64,000 bases of DNA, taken from NCBI RefSeq assembly GCF_028583545.1, contig NZ_CP087106.1, positions 1,612,001-1,676,000 of the forward strand. The letters are read 5' to 3'. Positions within the stretch are counted from its first letter, which is position 1, and each line of letters starts with the position of its first letter. The position numbers and the translations under genes were made by a program. The notes under the pieces were generated by a model. The model searched no databases. It was given only the letters and a program-made list of their open reading frames with translations, and was not told where the DNA came from. This document shows, in pieces, positions 54,387 through 62,223 of this stretch. The stretch comes from Methylobacterium sp. NMS14P. Lineage in GTDB: Bacteria; Pseudomonadota; Alphaproteobacteria; Rhizobiales; Beijerinckiaceae.

Positions 54387-56450
54387 TTATCCTAGGTCAC
54401 CGAGGAACTCCGAAACGGGATGTACTCCGGTGATAAGGAGGCGGTCCCGCGCACGCGTGCTAGCGACGTAGAGCAGGTGCCGCTCGGTCTCGTAGACCTC
54501 CTCCAGCTCTGCCTCGTCGCCGACCGTGTCAATCCGCTCCTGAAGCGGCAGCACGCCATCGTCGCAGGCGAGCACGGCCACGGCCTTGAACTCTAGGCCC
54601 TTTGCCATGTGCATCGTGCCGACAATCACGCTCTCGACCGCTTTATTGAGCGCATCTCCCGGCTCTACAGGCACAAGGCCAGCCGCTTGGGCGACTGTGC
54701 GAGCGCGATCGAGCTGAGCACGGCTTCGAACGAACAGGCCGATCTCGGCCGGAGCGATGCCCTCTGCTCGAGCCGTGGACAGGAAGGCCAGGATTGCCTC
54801 GCGCTCAGCGGTCTCGTCGACGAGCTTCAGCACCTGAGGATGTGGCCCGTCAAAGACTGAGACTGTGCCTTTCCGCGTCTCCTCGCGCCCATCCATATCC
54901 TGGACAGCGCCAGGAAGCAGGCGGTCAGCCGCCTCGCGGATCTGATGGGAAGTCCGGTAGTTCACCTTGAGCGTGGTCGAGCGACCGCGCACGTCGATGC
55001 CCAGAGCCTTCCACGAGAACGGCGGCTGGAAGATACGCTGGCCGAGGTCGCCTGCGAAAAACAGGCGATCCTCGCCCTCGGGTGCGAGAGCGCGCAGGAA
55101 GCGCAGTTCCGGCACGCCGAGATCCTGGGCCTCGTCTACAACTACGTGTGTGAAGGGCGGTGCGGCGGACGCGCCGTAATCTGCCGCGAGGCTGCTGAAC
55201 ACACTCGCCCAGGTCGCAAGCCCTTGGGCGGCGAGGCGGGTGCGGGCTGCCATAAAAATCGGCCAGAGGGCGGTACGCTGCTTGGCGCCTAGCCGGCTGC
55301 GGCGGCCGGGGCGGGGCGTGTCGGCGTAAGCCATCTCGTCGGCGACCTGCCACGCATCGACCACATGGCGGAACTCGCTGACCAGGAACCGCTCGGACCA
55401 TACCATCGACCCGCTCGCAGCCTCGACGAGGGCGGCCCGGATCTGCTCCAGCGTCGCGACCCGAGGCCTGCGCGCGTGCACGAGTTGGTGCAGCTCATCC
55501 GCCAGCCCATCCCAGGATGCGACAGTGATGCGGCCCCGGGCGCTAGGCTCTGTCGCGACCAGGATGTCGACCTTGCGCTGGAGCGCATTGGCAAGCGGCT
55601 TCGAGAAGGTCGTGAGCAGCACCCGAGCGTGCGGGTTGGCGCGTGCGAGCCGCACGGCGCGGTGCACTGCCACCACGGACTTACCAGTGCCAGCCGAGCC
55701 GGCGACTCGGGCGGGACCGCTATAGGTCTTCTCGATTACGCCGGCCTGGGAGGGATGCAGGAACACCGACCAGCGCTCCCAGGGCGCGTCGAGGGCAGCC
55801 CGCAGCGCCTCAACATCCTCGATGACGCGGAAGCGGCGCTGCGCGTCCGGGTGCGCGAAGGGGTCGGCCGCCGGTTCGACGGGCTTCGGCAGGCGGCCGG
55901 TAGCTGCGAATTCCAGAAGAGCCTCGGCGGCTTCGGCCGGCAAGTGCGCGGCGAGGTCGAAGAAGCGCGCTTCGGTCGCTGCGCGGACCGGCTCGATCCA
56001 GTCCTCGGGGACGCCGACGCCGAGCAGGTCGTCGAGCTGGAGCGCGTCGAACAACGCAGGCTCCGGCGCCAGCCACTCGGCCTGCGCCTTTGCGAATAGG
56101 GCAGGGGCAGCCTCCTCGACCCGCTCGCGTGACTCAACAATCTGTAAGGCGCCGGTTCTCGGATGCGCCTCGATGCGCCGGCGCTCGGCCCAGGCGTAGG
56201 CCTTGTCGTGATGGTCGACGTAGGCGAGCAGCAGGCTGCCGGCGGTGCGGTGGACAATGATGCGGATGTCGCGGTTGGCCCGAACCGACCAGAAGTTCGG
56301 GTCCCGCGCTGCCTCGATTCGGTGAAACTGAAGGCCGGGTCCGGACGGATCAAGCTGCATGTCGAAGGCCGAGGTCTTCACAGCCTTCTGCTCCTGGGCA
56401 GGCAAGCGAGCGAGGGCGGCCGTGAAGGTGTCAGCTATACGGAACTCCAC
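54387..56450 (-). CDS. UvrD/Rep-type helicase with RelE-like N-terminal domain
   Basis: About 687 residues from a GTG at 56448-56450 with CAGGGAG upstream, 5 nt after the DUF429 gene. Residues 1-95 look like a RelE/ParE-type toxin fold (FTAALARLPAQEQKAVKTSA, FHRIEAARDPNFWSVRANRD, IRIIVHR). An SF1 helicase follows: Walker A GSAGTGKSVVA (about 253), DEAQD in HVVVDEAQDLG (about 437), VNYRTSHQIR, HMAKGLEFKAVAV and LLYVASTRARDRL. It is the last gene of the defence-type operon. Confidence 0.85.
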   Translation of the reverse strand: MEFRIADTFTAALARLPAQEQKAVKTSAFDMQLDPSGPGLQFHRIEAARDPNFWSVRANRDIRIIVHRTAGSLLLAYVDHHDKAYAWAERRRIEAHPRTGALQIVESRERVEEAAPALFAKAQAEWLAPEPALFDALQLDDLLGVGVPEDWIEPVRAATEARFFDLAAHLPAEAAEALLEFAATGRLPKPVEPAADPFAHPDAQRRFRVIEDVEALRAALDAPWERWSVFLHPSQAGVIEKTYSGPARVAGSAGTGKSVVAVHRAVRLARANPHARVLLTTFSKPLANALQRKVDILVATEPSARGRITVASWDGLADELHQLVHARRPRVATLEQIRAALVEAASGSMVWSERFLVSEFRHVVDAWQVADEMAYADTPRPGRRSRLGAKQRTALWPIFMAARTRLAAQGLATWASVFSSLAADYGASAAPPFTHVVVDEAQDLGVPELRFLRALAPEGEDRLFFAGDLGQRIFQPPFSWKALGIDVRGRSTTLKVNYRTSHQIREAADRLLPGAVQDMDGREETRKGTVSVFDGPHPQVLKLVDETAEREAILAFLSTARAEGIAPAEIGLFVRSRAQLDRARTVAQAAGLVPVEPGDALNKAVESVIVGTMHMAKGLEFKAVAVLACDDGVLPLQERIDTVGDEAELEEVYETERHLLYVASTRARDRLLITGVHPVSEFLGDLG

Positions 56451-56455
56451 CAGAG

Positions 56456-57256
56456 CTACTCCCTGCGACTCGGAATCCAGATTGCTGAAACATCGTCCCC
56501 GTGCGGCACCGCCTGCCCTTTCAAGGCAGTGATGCCGACCCAAGCGCAGACGATAGCGTCGAGCATGTCCTCCCACGATTTCAGGTCGCGGGTCTTATTC
56601 AAAAGGTTCGGTGCCCCGAGAGCAGCCCGTGTGCCAGCGATCTCATTGTCGAGCAGGTCGACGATCTTCTCCCAGGTCCCGAGAAGTGAGGTCCGTCTCT
56701 CCGCGGCGTCACGGCCGGGCCAATACTTCGCGGCCTTCTGCACCTTGTAGGGCAGTCGCTTCTCCGCTTGCGCAAGCTCGACAAGGGCGGGATGCGGATA
56801 GACCTCGATCAGGGCAGGCTCGTGCAGACGTTGCGTCGCCAGAGGGTAGCCGGCGCCTTCGAACGCGTCCTTGAGACGATTGGCAATCACACCCGGTCTC
56901 ACAGCGCTTGGCGTGTGCGTTGCGCACCAGCTCGCGCCATAGGCCCGAGAAACCGCATCGTCTGATGCTCGTCGTCCTGTGATCGGCTCGTGGGATAGCG
57001 GGATATCGACTGCAACTATGTCGATGGGGCATTCGCAATACGATCTTGCAGCTTGCAACAGCCGAGCAGGGTCAGGCAGCGAGCCTTTCGCGTCAGCCGG
57101 TGCGGCCTCGCTCGCTGTCGTCGGCGCCATGAACCGCTCATAGGACGGCGCCACCGAGACGAGATGCCATTGACCACTCCCTTCGGTGGCCAGGGCAATG
57201 CCGCTTCTCTGGTTCGAGGTCCAAGCCGCGTCGATGCCGAGGACAGCCCTGTTCAC
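56456..57256 (-). CDS. DUF429 family protein (RNase H-like fold)
   Basis: A 266-residue protein starting at a GTG, 3 nt after the methyltransferase gene. DUF429 features are AVLGIDAAWTSNQRSGIALA, IVAVDIPLSHEPITGRRASD and EVYPHPALVELAQ, with acidic residues placed as in RNase H-like folds. It ends with a WEDMLDAIVCAWVG helix that carries another Asp. DUF429 proteins are predicted nucleases, but their activity is not generally established. Position between Mod-like and helicase genes ties it to the defence operon. Confidence 0.8.
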   Translation of the reverse strand: MNRAVLGIDAAWTSNQRSGIALATEGSGQWHLVSVAPSYERFMAPTTASEAAPADAKGSLPDPARLLQAARSYCECPIDIVAVDIPLSHEPITGRRASDDAVSRAYGASWCATHTPSAVRPGVIANRLKDAFEGAGYPLATQRLHEPALIEVYPHPALVELAQAEKRLPYKVQKAAKYWPGRDAAERRTSLLGTWEKIVDLLDNEIAGTRAALGAPNLLNKTRDLKSWEDMLDAIVCAWVGITALKGQAVPHGDDVSAIWIPSRRE

Positions 57257-57259
57257 GCT

Positions 57260-60200
57260 CTACACCCCATAGACCTTCATCACCTCGTCCCCAAAGTGAT
57301 TGATAACCTTCACGGCGATGCGTCCCGTCTTCGGCCGCACGAACGGCCGGCTTGTGGCGCGGTAGAGAGTCGCCCAGGCAGCCTCGTCGATCTCCGCCTT
57401 CAGTGCGGTCTTCAGCGTCTTGTAGGGGTCGTTCGCGCCCAGGAAATAAGCGTGTCGGACGAAGAAGCTCTCCTCGTCGTAGTCGGTGTCGACGAACCAA
57501 GCGGCAATACCCGACGTGTCGTCCGAGCGGACATCGCCGGTGTTGGGGTCGAATACGTCGATCCCCTTCACCTCCACCTCCAGCCGATCACCGTCGAGGC
57601 GGCGAATCTCAATGTCCGGTTCGCCGAACACCACGAATAGGTTCCCCTTGCCCGTGGTCTTAAGGTCATCGGCCATGTGCAGGTCGGGGTTCATCTTGGC
57701 CTGCAGGATCGGCAGGGGCCCGAGCTTGGTCAGCTCGCTTGCATGCGCGTCGTACGCGAAGGCGCAAGCGACCAGAACGTCGAAGCGCGCGTCGGCCGCC
57801 TCACGGGCGGCAGCCACAAGATCCGGGCGGGAGAGCGTGCCAAATTCGGGGCCGATCAGGATCGCGGCGCGGCGCTCGACACCCTCGCCTTCTGTGAACC
57901 GCCCCTCGGCGCCGATAAAGCGACCGGGCCAGGGCTGGAGCATAGTGAAGCGCAACCGGTCAGCGCGGTCACGGCCCTGAACGCCGGCGGCCGAAAGGTT
58001 CTCTAGCACCATAGAGGAGAAGTCTTGCGCCGGGGCGGTGGCCTGGTCGCGGAGCCGGCGCCCGCCCAGCGCCTCGAACTCCTCGTTGAGGTCGAGACTG
58101 TCTGCGGGGATGACGCGGTGGGGCGATAGGCTCTCCACCGTGAACGGGCCGGCGACCCGGACCTTGCCAGCGTCTACATAGGGCCGGTCGTAGAGCATCT
58201 CTACGTCGGCGGCCCGAGCAATCGCAGCGTCGATCTCGCGCTGCCGAGCGAGCCGCGCCTCCCACCACGCAGCATGGATACGGACCGCGTCCGGATAGAA
58301 TTCCTCCAGCGCATCTGCCGGACGCTCGGGCAGAGTGGCGAGAGTGTAGTCCCACTCCCACTCGGCATTCATCCGATCGATGGCGCGCTGCCGGGCTGGA
58401 GTAGGTTGCCTGGGATCTTTTGCGCAGGCGTGCAGCACCTGAAATTCGGCGTCCCAGGGCCGCTCAGGCTCCCGCGGGATCTGCCACTCCTCCCAAGCGG
58501 TCTCCAGCAGCGCGTTCAGTTCCGCGCGAAGCGGCTCTAAGGTCGCTTGCCATCGCTCCCAGATCACGTCGATCTCGGCGTTGTTGGCGATTGACTTGAG
58601 GGTGACGTGTGGCGCGCGCTCGTAGACGAAGCCCTGACGGATGTCGCCATAGGCTGCGCTTTGCGGCTGCGGGCGGCCCGAGATCGCCTGCTCCTTTGCC
58701 CGGCCTTCAGGGCTGTCATTTAGCAGGTAGTAAGGGTAGCGAGCCGACATTAGCCGCGTACGGGCAAGCGCAAGCGCCACGCGGCTTGTGTCGACAGTGA
58801 TCCAGCGCCGGCCCCACTGCTCAGCGACCGTCGCGGTTGTGCCAGAACCGCAGGTGGGATCTAGGACGAGATCACCGGGGTCAGTGGCCATTAGGATGCA
58901 GCGTTCGATCACTCGCGGAGTTGTTTGCACTACATACAATTTTTCCTGACCGAACCCACTCTGCCTCGTGTCATCCCACAAGTTATTATACGACTGGAAT
59001 GGAAAATCATAAAAGTTCCGAGCGAATGTCAAAGTGTTTCCCATGCCGTAAAGCCTGTTAGCTTTATGCAATCTGCCAAAACCAATAATATTAGTCTTCC
59101 ATCCACCCTTTGACGGCTTGTATTCTGTCCCACAAACTGTGTAAGGAAATCGAGTGGTGGGGGCACCAGTCTGCGATGTGAGAGGGCTAGCCCTAAAAAT
59201 CGTCTTTTTTTCGAGATCCGAACGATCCGAGAGGTTTTCCTTAGAGGTTAGCGTCTTTACCTCATTACTTTCATTACGATAAAAGCGATAATTCGAGTCG
59301 TCCGACGGATCTCTCAGGAAGTACATTTGACGATACTTAACACATGATCGATCTTTGCAATACCAAATTACATAATCAGCAACCGATGCCAATACATCTG
59401 TCCCGATTGAAGGACTACCGGCACCGGTAGTCTTCAGGACGAAAATCAAAGAACAGAAATTTGCTGCTCCAAAGACCTCATCCATGACCGCGCGAACACG
59501 GTGAACATTCTCATCACCAATTTGCACAAAGATCGACCCGCTCTCATGCAGCAGCTCTCGAGCCACAGTGAGCCGGTCGCGCAGATAGGTGAGATACGAG
59601 TGGATGCCCTCCTTCCAGGTATCGCGGAACGCCTTCACCTGCTCGGGCTCGCGGGAGATGTCAGTCTGCTTGCCGTCCTTGACGTCGCGCGACTGCGTCG
59701 AGACCTGCCAGTTCGAGTTGAACTTGATGCCGTAGGGGGGGTCGAAGTAGATGCACTGCACCTGCCCCTTCACCTTCTCGCGCTGCGCGAGCGAGGCCAT
59801 CACCTGGAGCGAGTCGCCCAGGATCATCCGGTTCGACCAATGCTGGTCGTGAGTGTAGAACTCGGTGCGCGCCTTTGAGTCGAGACCGTTAAAATCAGCA
59901 AACAGGTCGGGAACGTCGTCTTCGCGCGCGCGCGCGTCGGTGCGGCGCAAGTCGTCGATAATCGCCTTGGGGTGGATCTTCTCCTGGATGTATAGGGGCG
60001 GCGCCTGAACGATGAGGTCGGACCAGTCCTGCTGGTCTTTGCCGCGCCAAACGAGCTGCGCGTCGCCGATCGCTGTCTCGCCGGTCGCGACTAGTGCGCG
60101 CACCTGCTCCTCGGTGAGCTTGATACGGGCGCCGTTCCAGACGATCTGCGGATCGAGGTCCGGGTCGCGCGGTCGCGTCTCGCCTTTTGGAAGCGGCCGG

Positions 60201-60355
60201 GCGCGAGGATATGACTCGGGCCTAAAACCTGTGATTGCCTCCTCGGCCTCAGCGAAGCTCTGCAACTCGGCGGTGGGGATGTTCTTCCGCGCAGCCTCGT
60301 CATGCGTGAGGGTCTCGACCGACTTGGTCGCGTTGCGGGCGGGTCCACGAGCCAT
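57260..60355 (-). CDS. Adenine-specific DNA methyltransferase, type III Mod-like
   Basis: A 1031-residue methyltransferase, longer than usual type III Mod proteins. Motif IV DPPY in CIYFDPPYGIKFNSNW (about residue 203) comes before motif I LDPTCGSGTTATVAEQWG (about 500), the beta-class order of type III and similar N6-adenine enzymes. The N-terminal 150 residues and a large C-terminal region are extra. The latter (FRASPL, DPNTGDVRSDDTSG, DFSSMVLENLSAAGVQG) may bind DNA or the partner helicase. The ATG shares a base with the DUF262 gene stop. Confidence 0.9.
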   Translation of the reverse strand: MARGPARNATKSVETLTHDEAARKNIPTAELQSFAEAEEAITGFRPESYPRARPLPKGETRPRDPDLDPQIVWNGARIKLTEEQVRALVATGETAIGDAQLVWRGKDQQDWSDLIVQAPPLYIQEKIHPKAIIDDLRRTDARAREDDVPDLFADFNGLDSKARTEFYTHDQHWSNRMILGDSLQVMASLAQREKVKGQVQCIYFDPPYGIKFNSNWQVSTQSRDVKDGKQTDISREPEQVKAFRDTWKEGIHSYLTYLRDRLTVARELLHESGSIFVQIGDENVHRVRAVMDEVFGAANFCSLIFVLKTTGAGSPSIGTDVLASVADYVIWYCKDRSCVKYRQMYFLRDPSDDSNYRFYRNESNEVKTLTSKENLSDRSDLEKKTIFRASPLTSQTGAPTTRFPYTVCGTEYKPSKGGWKTNIIGFGRLHKANRLYGMGNTLTFARNFYDFPFQSYNNLWDDTRQSGFGQEKLYVVQTTPRVIERCILMATDPGDLVLDPTCGSGTTATVAEQWGRRWITVDTSRVALALARTRLMSARYPYYLLNDSPEGRAKEQAISGRPQPQSAAYGDIRQGFVYERAPHVTLKSIANNAEIDVIWERWQATLEPLRAELNALLETAWEEWQIPREPERPWDAEFQVLHACAKDPRQPTPARQRAIDRMNAEWEWDYTLATLPERPADALEEFYPDAVRIHAAWWEARLARQREIDAAIARAADVEMLYDRPYVDAGKVRVAGPFTVESLSPHRVIPADSLDLNEEFEALGGRRLRDQATAPAQDFSSMVLENLSAAGVQGRDRADRLRFTMLQPWPGRFIGAEGRFTEGEGVERRAAILIGPEFGTLSRPDLVAAAREAADARFDVLVACAFAYDAHASELTKLGPLPILQAKMNPDLHMADDLKTTGKGNLFVVFGEPDIEIRRLDGDRLEVEVKGIDVFDPNTGDVRSDDTSGIAAWFVDTDYDEESFFVRHAYFLGANDPYKTLKTALKAEIDEAAWATLYRATSRPFVRPKTGRIAVKVINHFGDEVMKVYGV

Positions 60356-62223
60356 CAGCGGACCTCACTCAGAAGTGCAGCGTCGTCCGCTAGCGCGGCG
60401 TTCTCAGAAAACGCCTCAGCCTCATCGTCCGGGTCAAGCGGGGGTTGCGGGTCCAGTCCGGACGCAACGGCGTCTGTCGGAGGCGGCACGTCCCGTAAGG
60501 CCGGTCGCTTGGTCGCGTCGTCGATCAGGTCGAGGAGGCCGTCGAGGCGCGCGGCGAAGAACCCATGAAAGTCGTCGGCGCGCAACCGCGCCGGGTCGAT
60601 GGCATGGCTGCGCAAGTAGGTGTCGAGGTTCGCTGGATCAACTGGCGGCTTCGCCGCCTCCAGGCGGTGGAGATACTTGCTCGGCGCGACGCCGCCGAGC
60701 ATCCGGTTCGTCTTGGCAGACAGGGGTGTCTTGTTAACGATCGAGTCGAACGCACTCGCAGGCAGCTTCTGCTCCTGACACCAATCACGCGGAAAGATGT
60801 GGTGGATGTCGACGCTCTCGTCGAAGAACACCGCATGGTCATAGTCCTGACCCGACCGGAAATCCGTGGCCCCACTCTTCATCAGCAGGGCGTTGACGCC
60901 CTTGTAGGCCGCGGAGCCACGGGAGCGCAGCTCGCGGATGCGGCTGGCGCGCACGCTCGTATCCTTGAGCGTCGAGGGCTCCGGCCCGCCGTCGATCCAG
61001 GCCAACACCTCCACGACATCCTTGGCGAAGCGGGACTCGGCGGCCGAGCCGTAGAGTTCACCGAAGACGCCGCACCAGTACCAGGTGCGCACGCACTGTT
61101 TGGGCTGCTGGTGCTCCCAGCGGTCACCCAGCGAGGCGAGGATCGCAGCGAGCGGCACGATCTGGCTCTGGTAGGGCAGGTCGAACGAACGGTAGATCCG
61201 CTGCGTATGAAGGAACTTCGCGGCGCGCTCGAAGCCGAGTTGCAATCGATCGGCGTGGGTCTGGTAGGCCTCAACAGGCAGCGCCAGCAGGGCGTTGCGG
61301 GTGGCGCTCACCGGCGGCCGTCGATCATCGCTGCCGGCAGCGGCGTCCCGCTGGGCCTTCGAGTGCAGGAGCGCAATACCCTGCAAGAAATCCGTCGGAG
61401 CGATCTTCTCAAGCGCACGGAATTTCTTAAGTGCAGCGGCGCGCTTCGCCCAGTCCTCCCGCAGCTTGAAGCCCTTGCCGGCGAACATGGCTGTTATCAG
61501 CTCGAAAGCGTCGAGCGCTTTGCCGCCAGTATTCACCTTCTCGAAGACCAGACATACGGCTTCGTTTGTCGTTGATTTATCCAATGATATGACGGGAACT
61601 TGATACTTTCTAAATGAATCCACAATCTTTTCGCGAAATGCCTTCAAAATCAGCCGCTTGGACTTATTATCGTCCCAATAGTCCCAAAAGCCCTCTTGCC
61701 AACTTTCGTGGTCAAAGATTTTGTTCAAAGGGAAGCGAAGATGCTCATATTCTTTATCAGACGTCGAGAGATCAAGGACAACATCTTTGCCGAAATTGGT
61801 CCGTAAAATGCGGTCTTTGGGAAAAGCTTCGATCGCATCCTCGCGGTCGACGGATGGATCGAGGGCTTTATCAATGTTGAAATAGTAGAAGACATCGATC
61901 TTCTCGATCGGGTTCTGCCGGACGAGCGCCTGATACAGCGACGTCATACGCTGCTGGCCGTCGAGGAGCAGTTCACTCTCCGTCGCTACTTCGGCCTGAA
62001 CCGGCGCACCTTGGATTGCGCGCGGCGTGAACGTCTTCCCGGACGACTTCAACGTCATCAGGGCTCCCACCGGAAATGCTTGAGAAAGGGACGCGATTAG
62101 ACTCCGGATGCGATACTCATCCCAAACCCAATTGCGCTGAAAGTCCGGGAGCTTGATGTCGCCCTGTTCACAACGCTGCAGGAGAGTGTGGAGCGAGACA
62201 GGGTTGGTGGTGAACGTGGTCAT
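60355..62223 (-). CDS. DUF262/HNH protein (GmrSD-like) inside the RM-type operon
   Basis: About 622 residues from the ATG at 62221-62223, which overlaps the upstream stop. The N-terminal DUF262 (ParB-like) domain has SLHTLLQRCEQGDIKLPDFQ, RNWVWDEYRIRSLI and LLLDGQQRMTSLYQALV (about 82-98). The C-terminal HNH nuclease is VDIHHIFPRDWCQEQ (about 470). GmrSD-type proteins are NTP-dependent nucleases that attack modified DNA. Here it lies between the helicase-nuclease and the methyltransferase. Confidence 0.9.
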   Translation of the reverse strand: MTTFTTNPVSLHTLLQRCEQGDIKLPDFQRNWVWDEYRIRSLIASLSQAFPVGALMTLKSSGKTFTPRAIQGAPVQAEVATESELLLDGQQRMTSLYQALVRQNPIEKIDVFYYFNIDKALDPSVDREDAIEAFPKDRILRTNFGKDVVLDLSTSDKEYEHLRFPLNKIFDHESWQEGFWDYWDDNKSKRLILKAFREKIVDSFRKYQVPVISLDKSTTNEAVCLVFEKVNTGGKALDAFELITAMFAGKGFKLREDWAKRAAALKKFRALEKIAPTDFLQGIALLHSKAQRDAAAGSDDRRPPVSATRNALLALPVEAYQTHADRLQLGFERAAKFLHTQRIYRSFDLPYQSQIVPLAAILASLGDRWEHQQPKQCVRTWYWCGVFGELYGSAAESRFAKDVVEVLAWIDGGPEPSTLKDTSVRASRIRELRSRGSAAYKGVNALLMKSGATDFRSGQDYDHAVFFDESVDIHHIFPRDWCQEQKLPASAFDSIVNKTPLSAKTNRMLGGVAPSKYLHRLEAAKPPVDPANLDTYLRSHAIDPARLRADDFHGFFAARLDGLLDLIDDATKRPALRDVPPPTDAVASGLDPQPPLDPDDEAEAFSENAALADDAALLSEVR

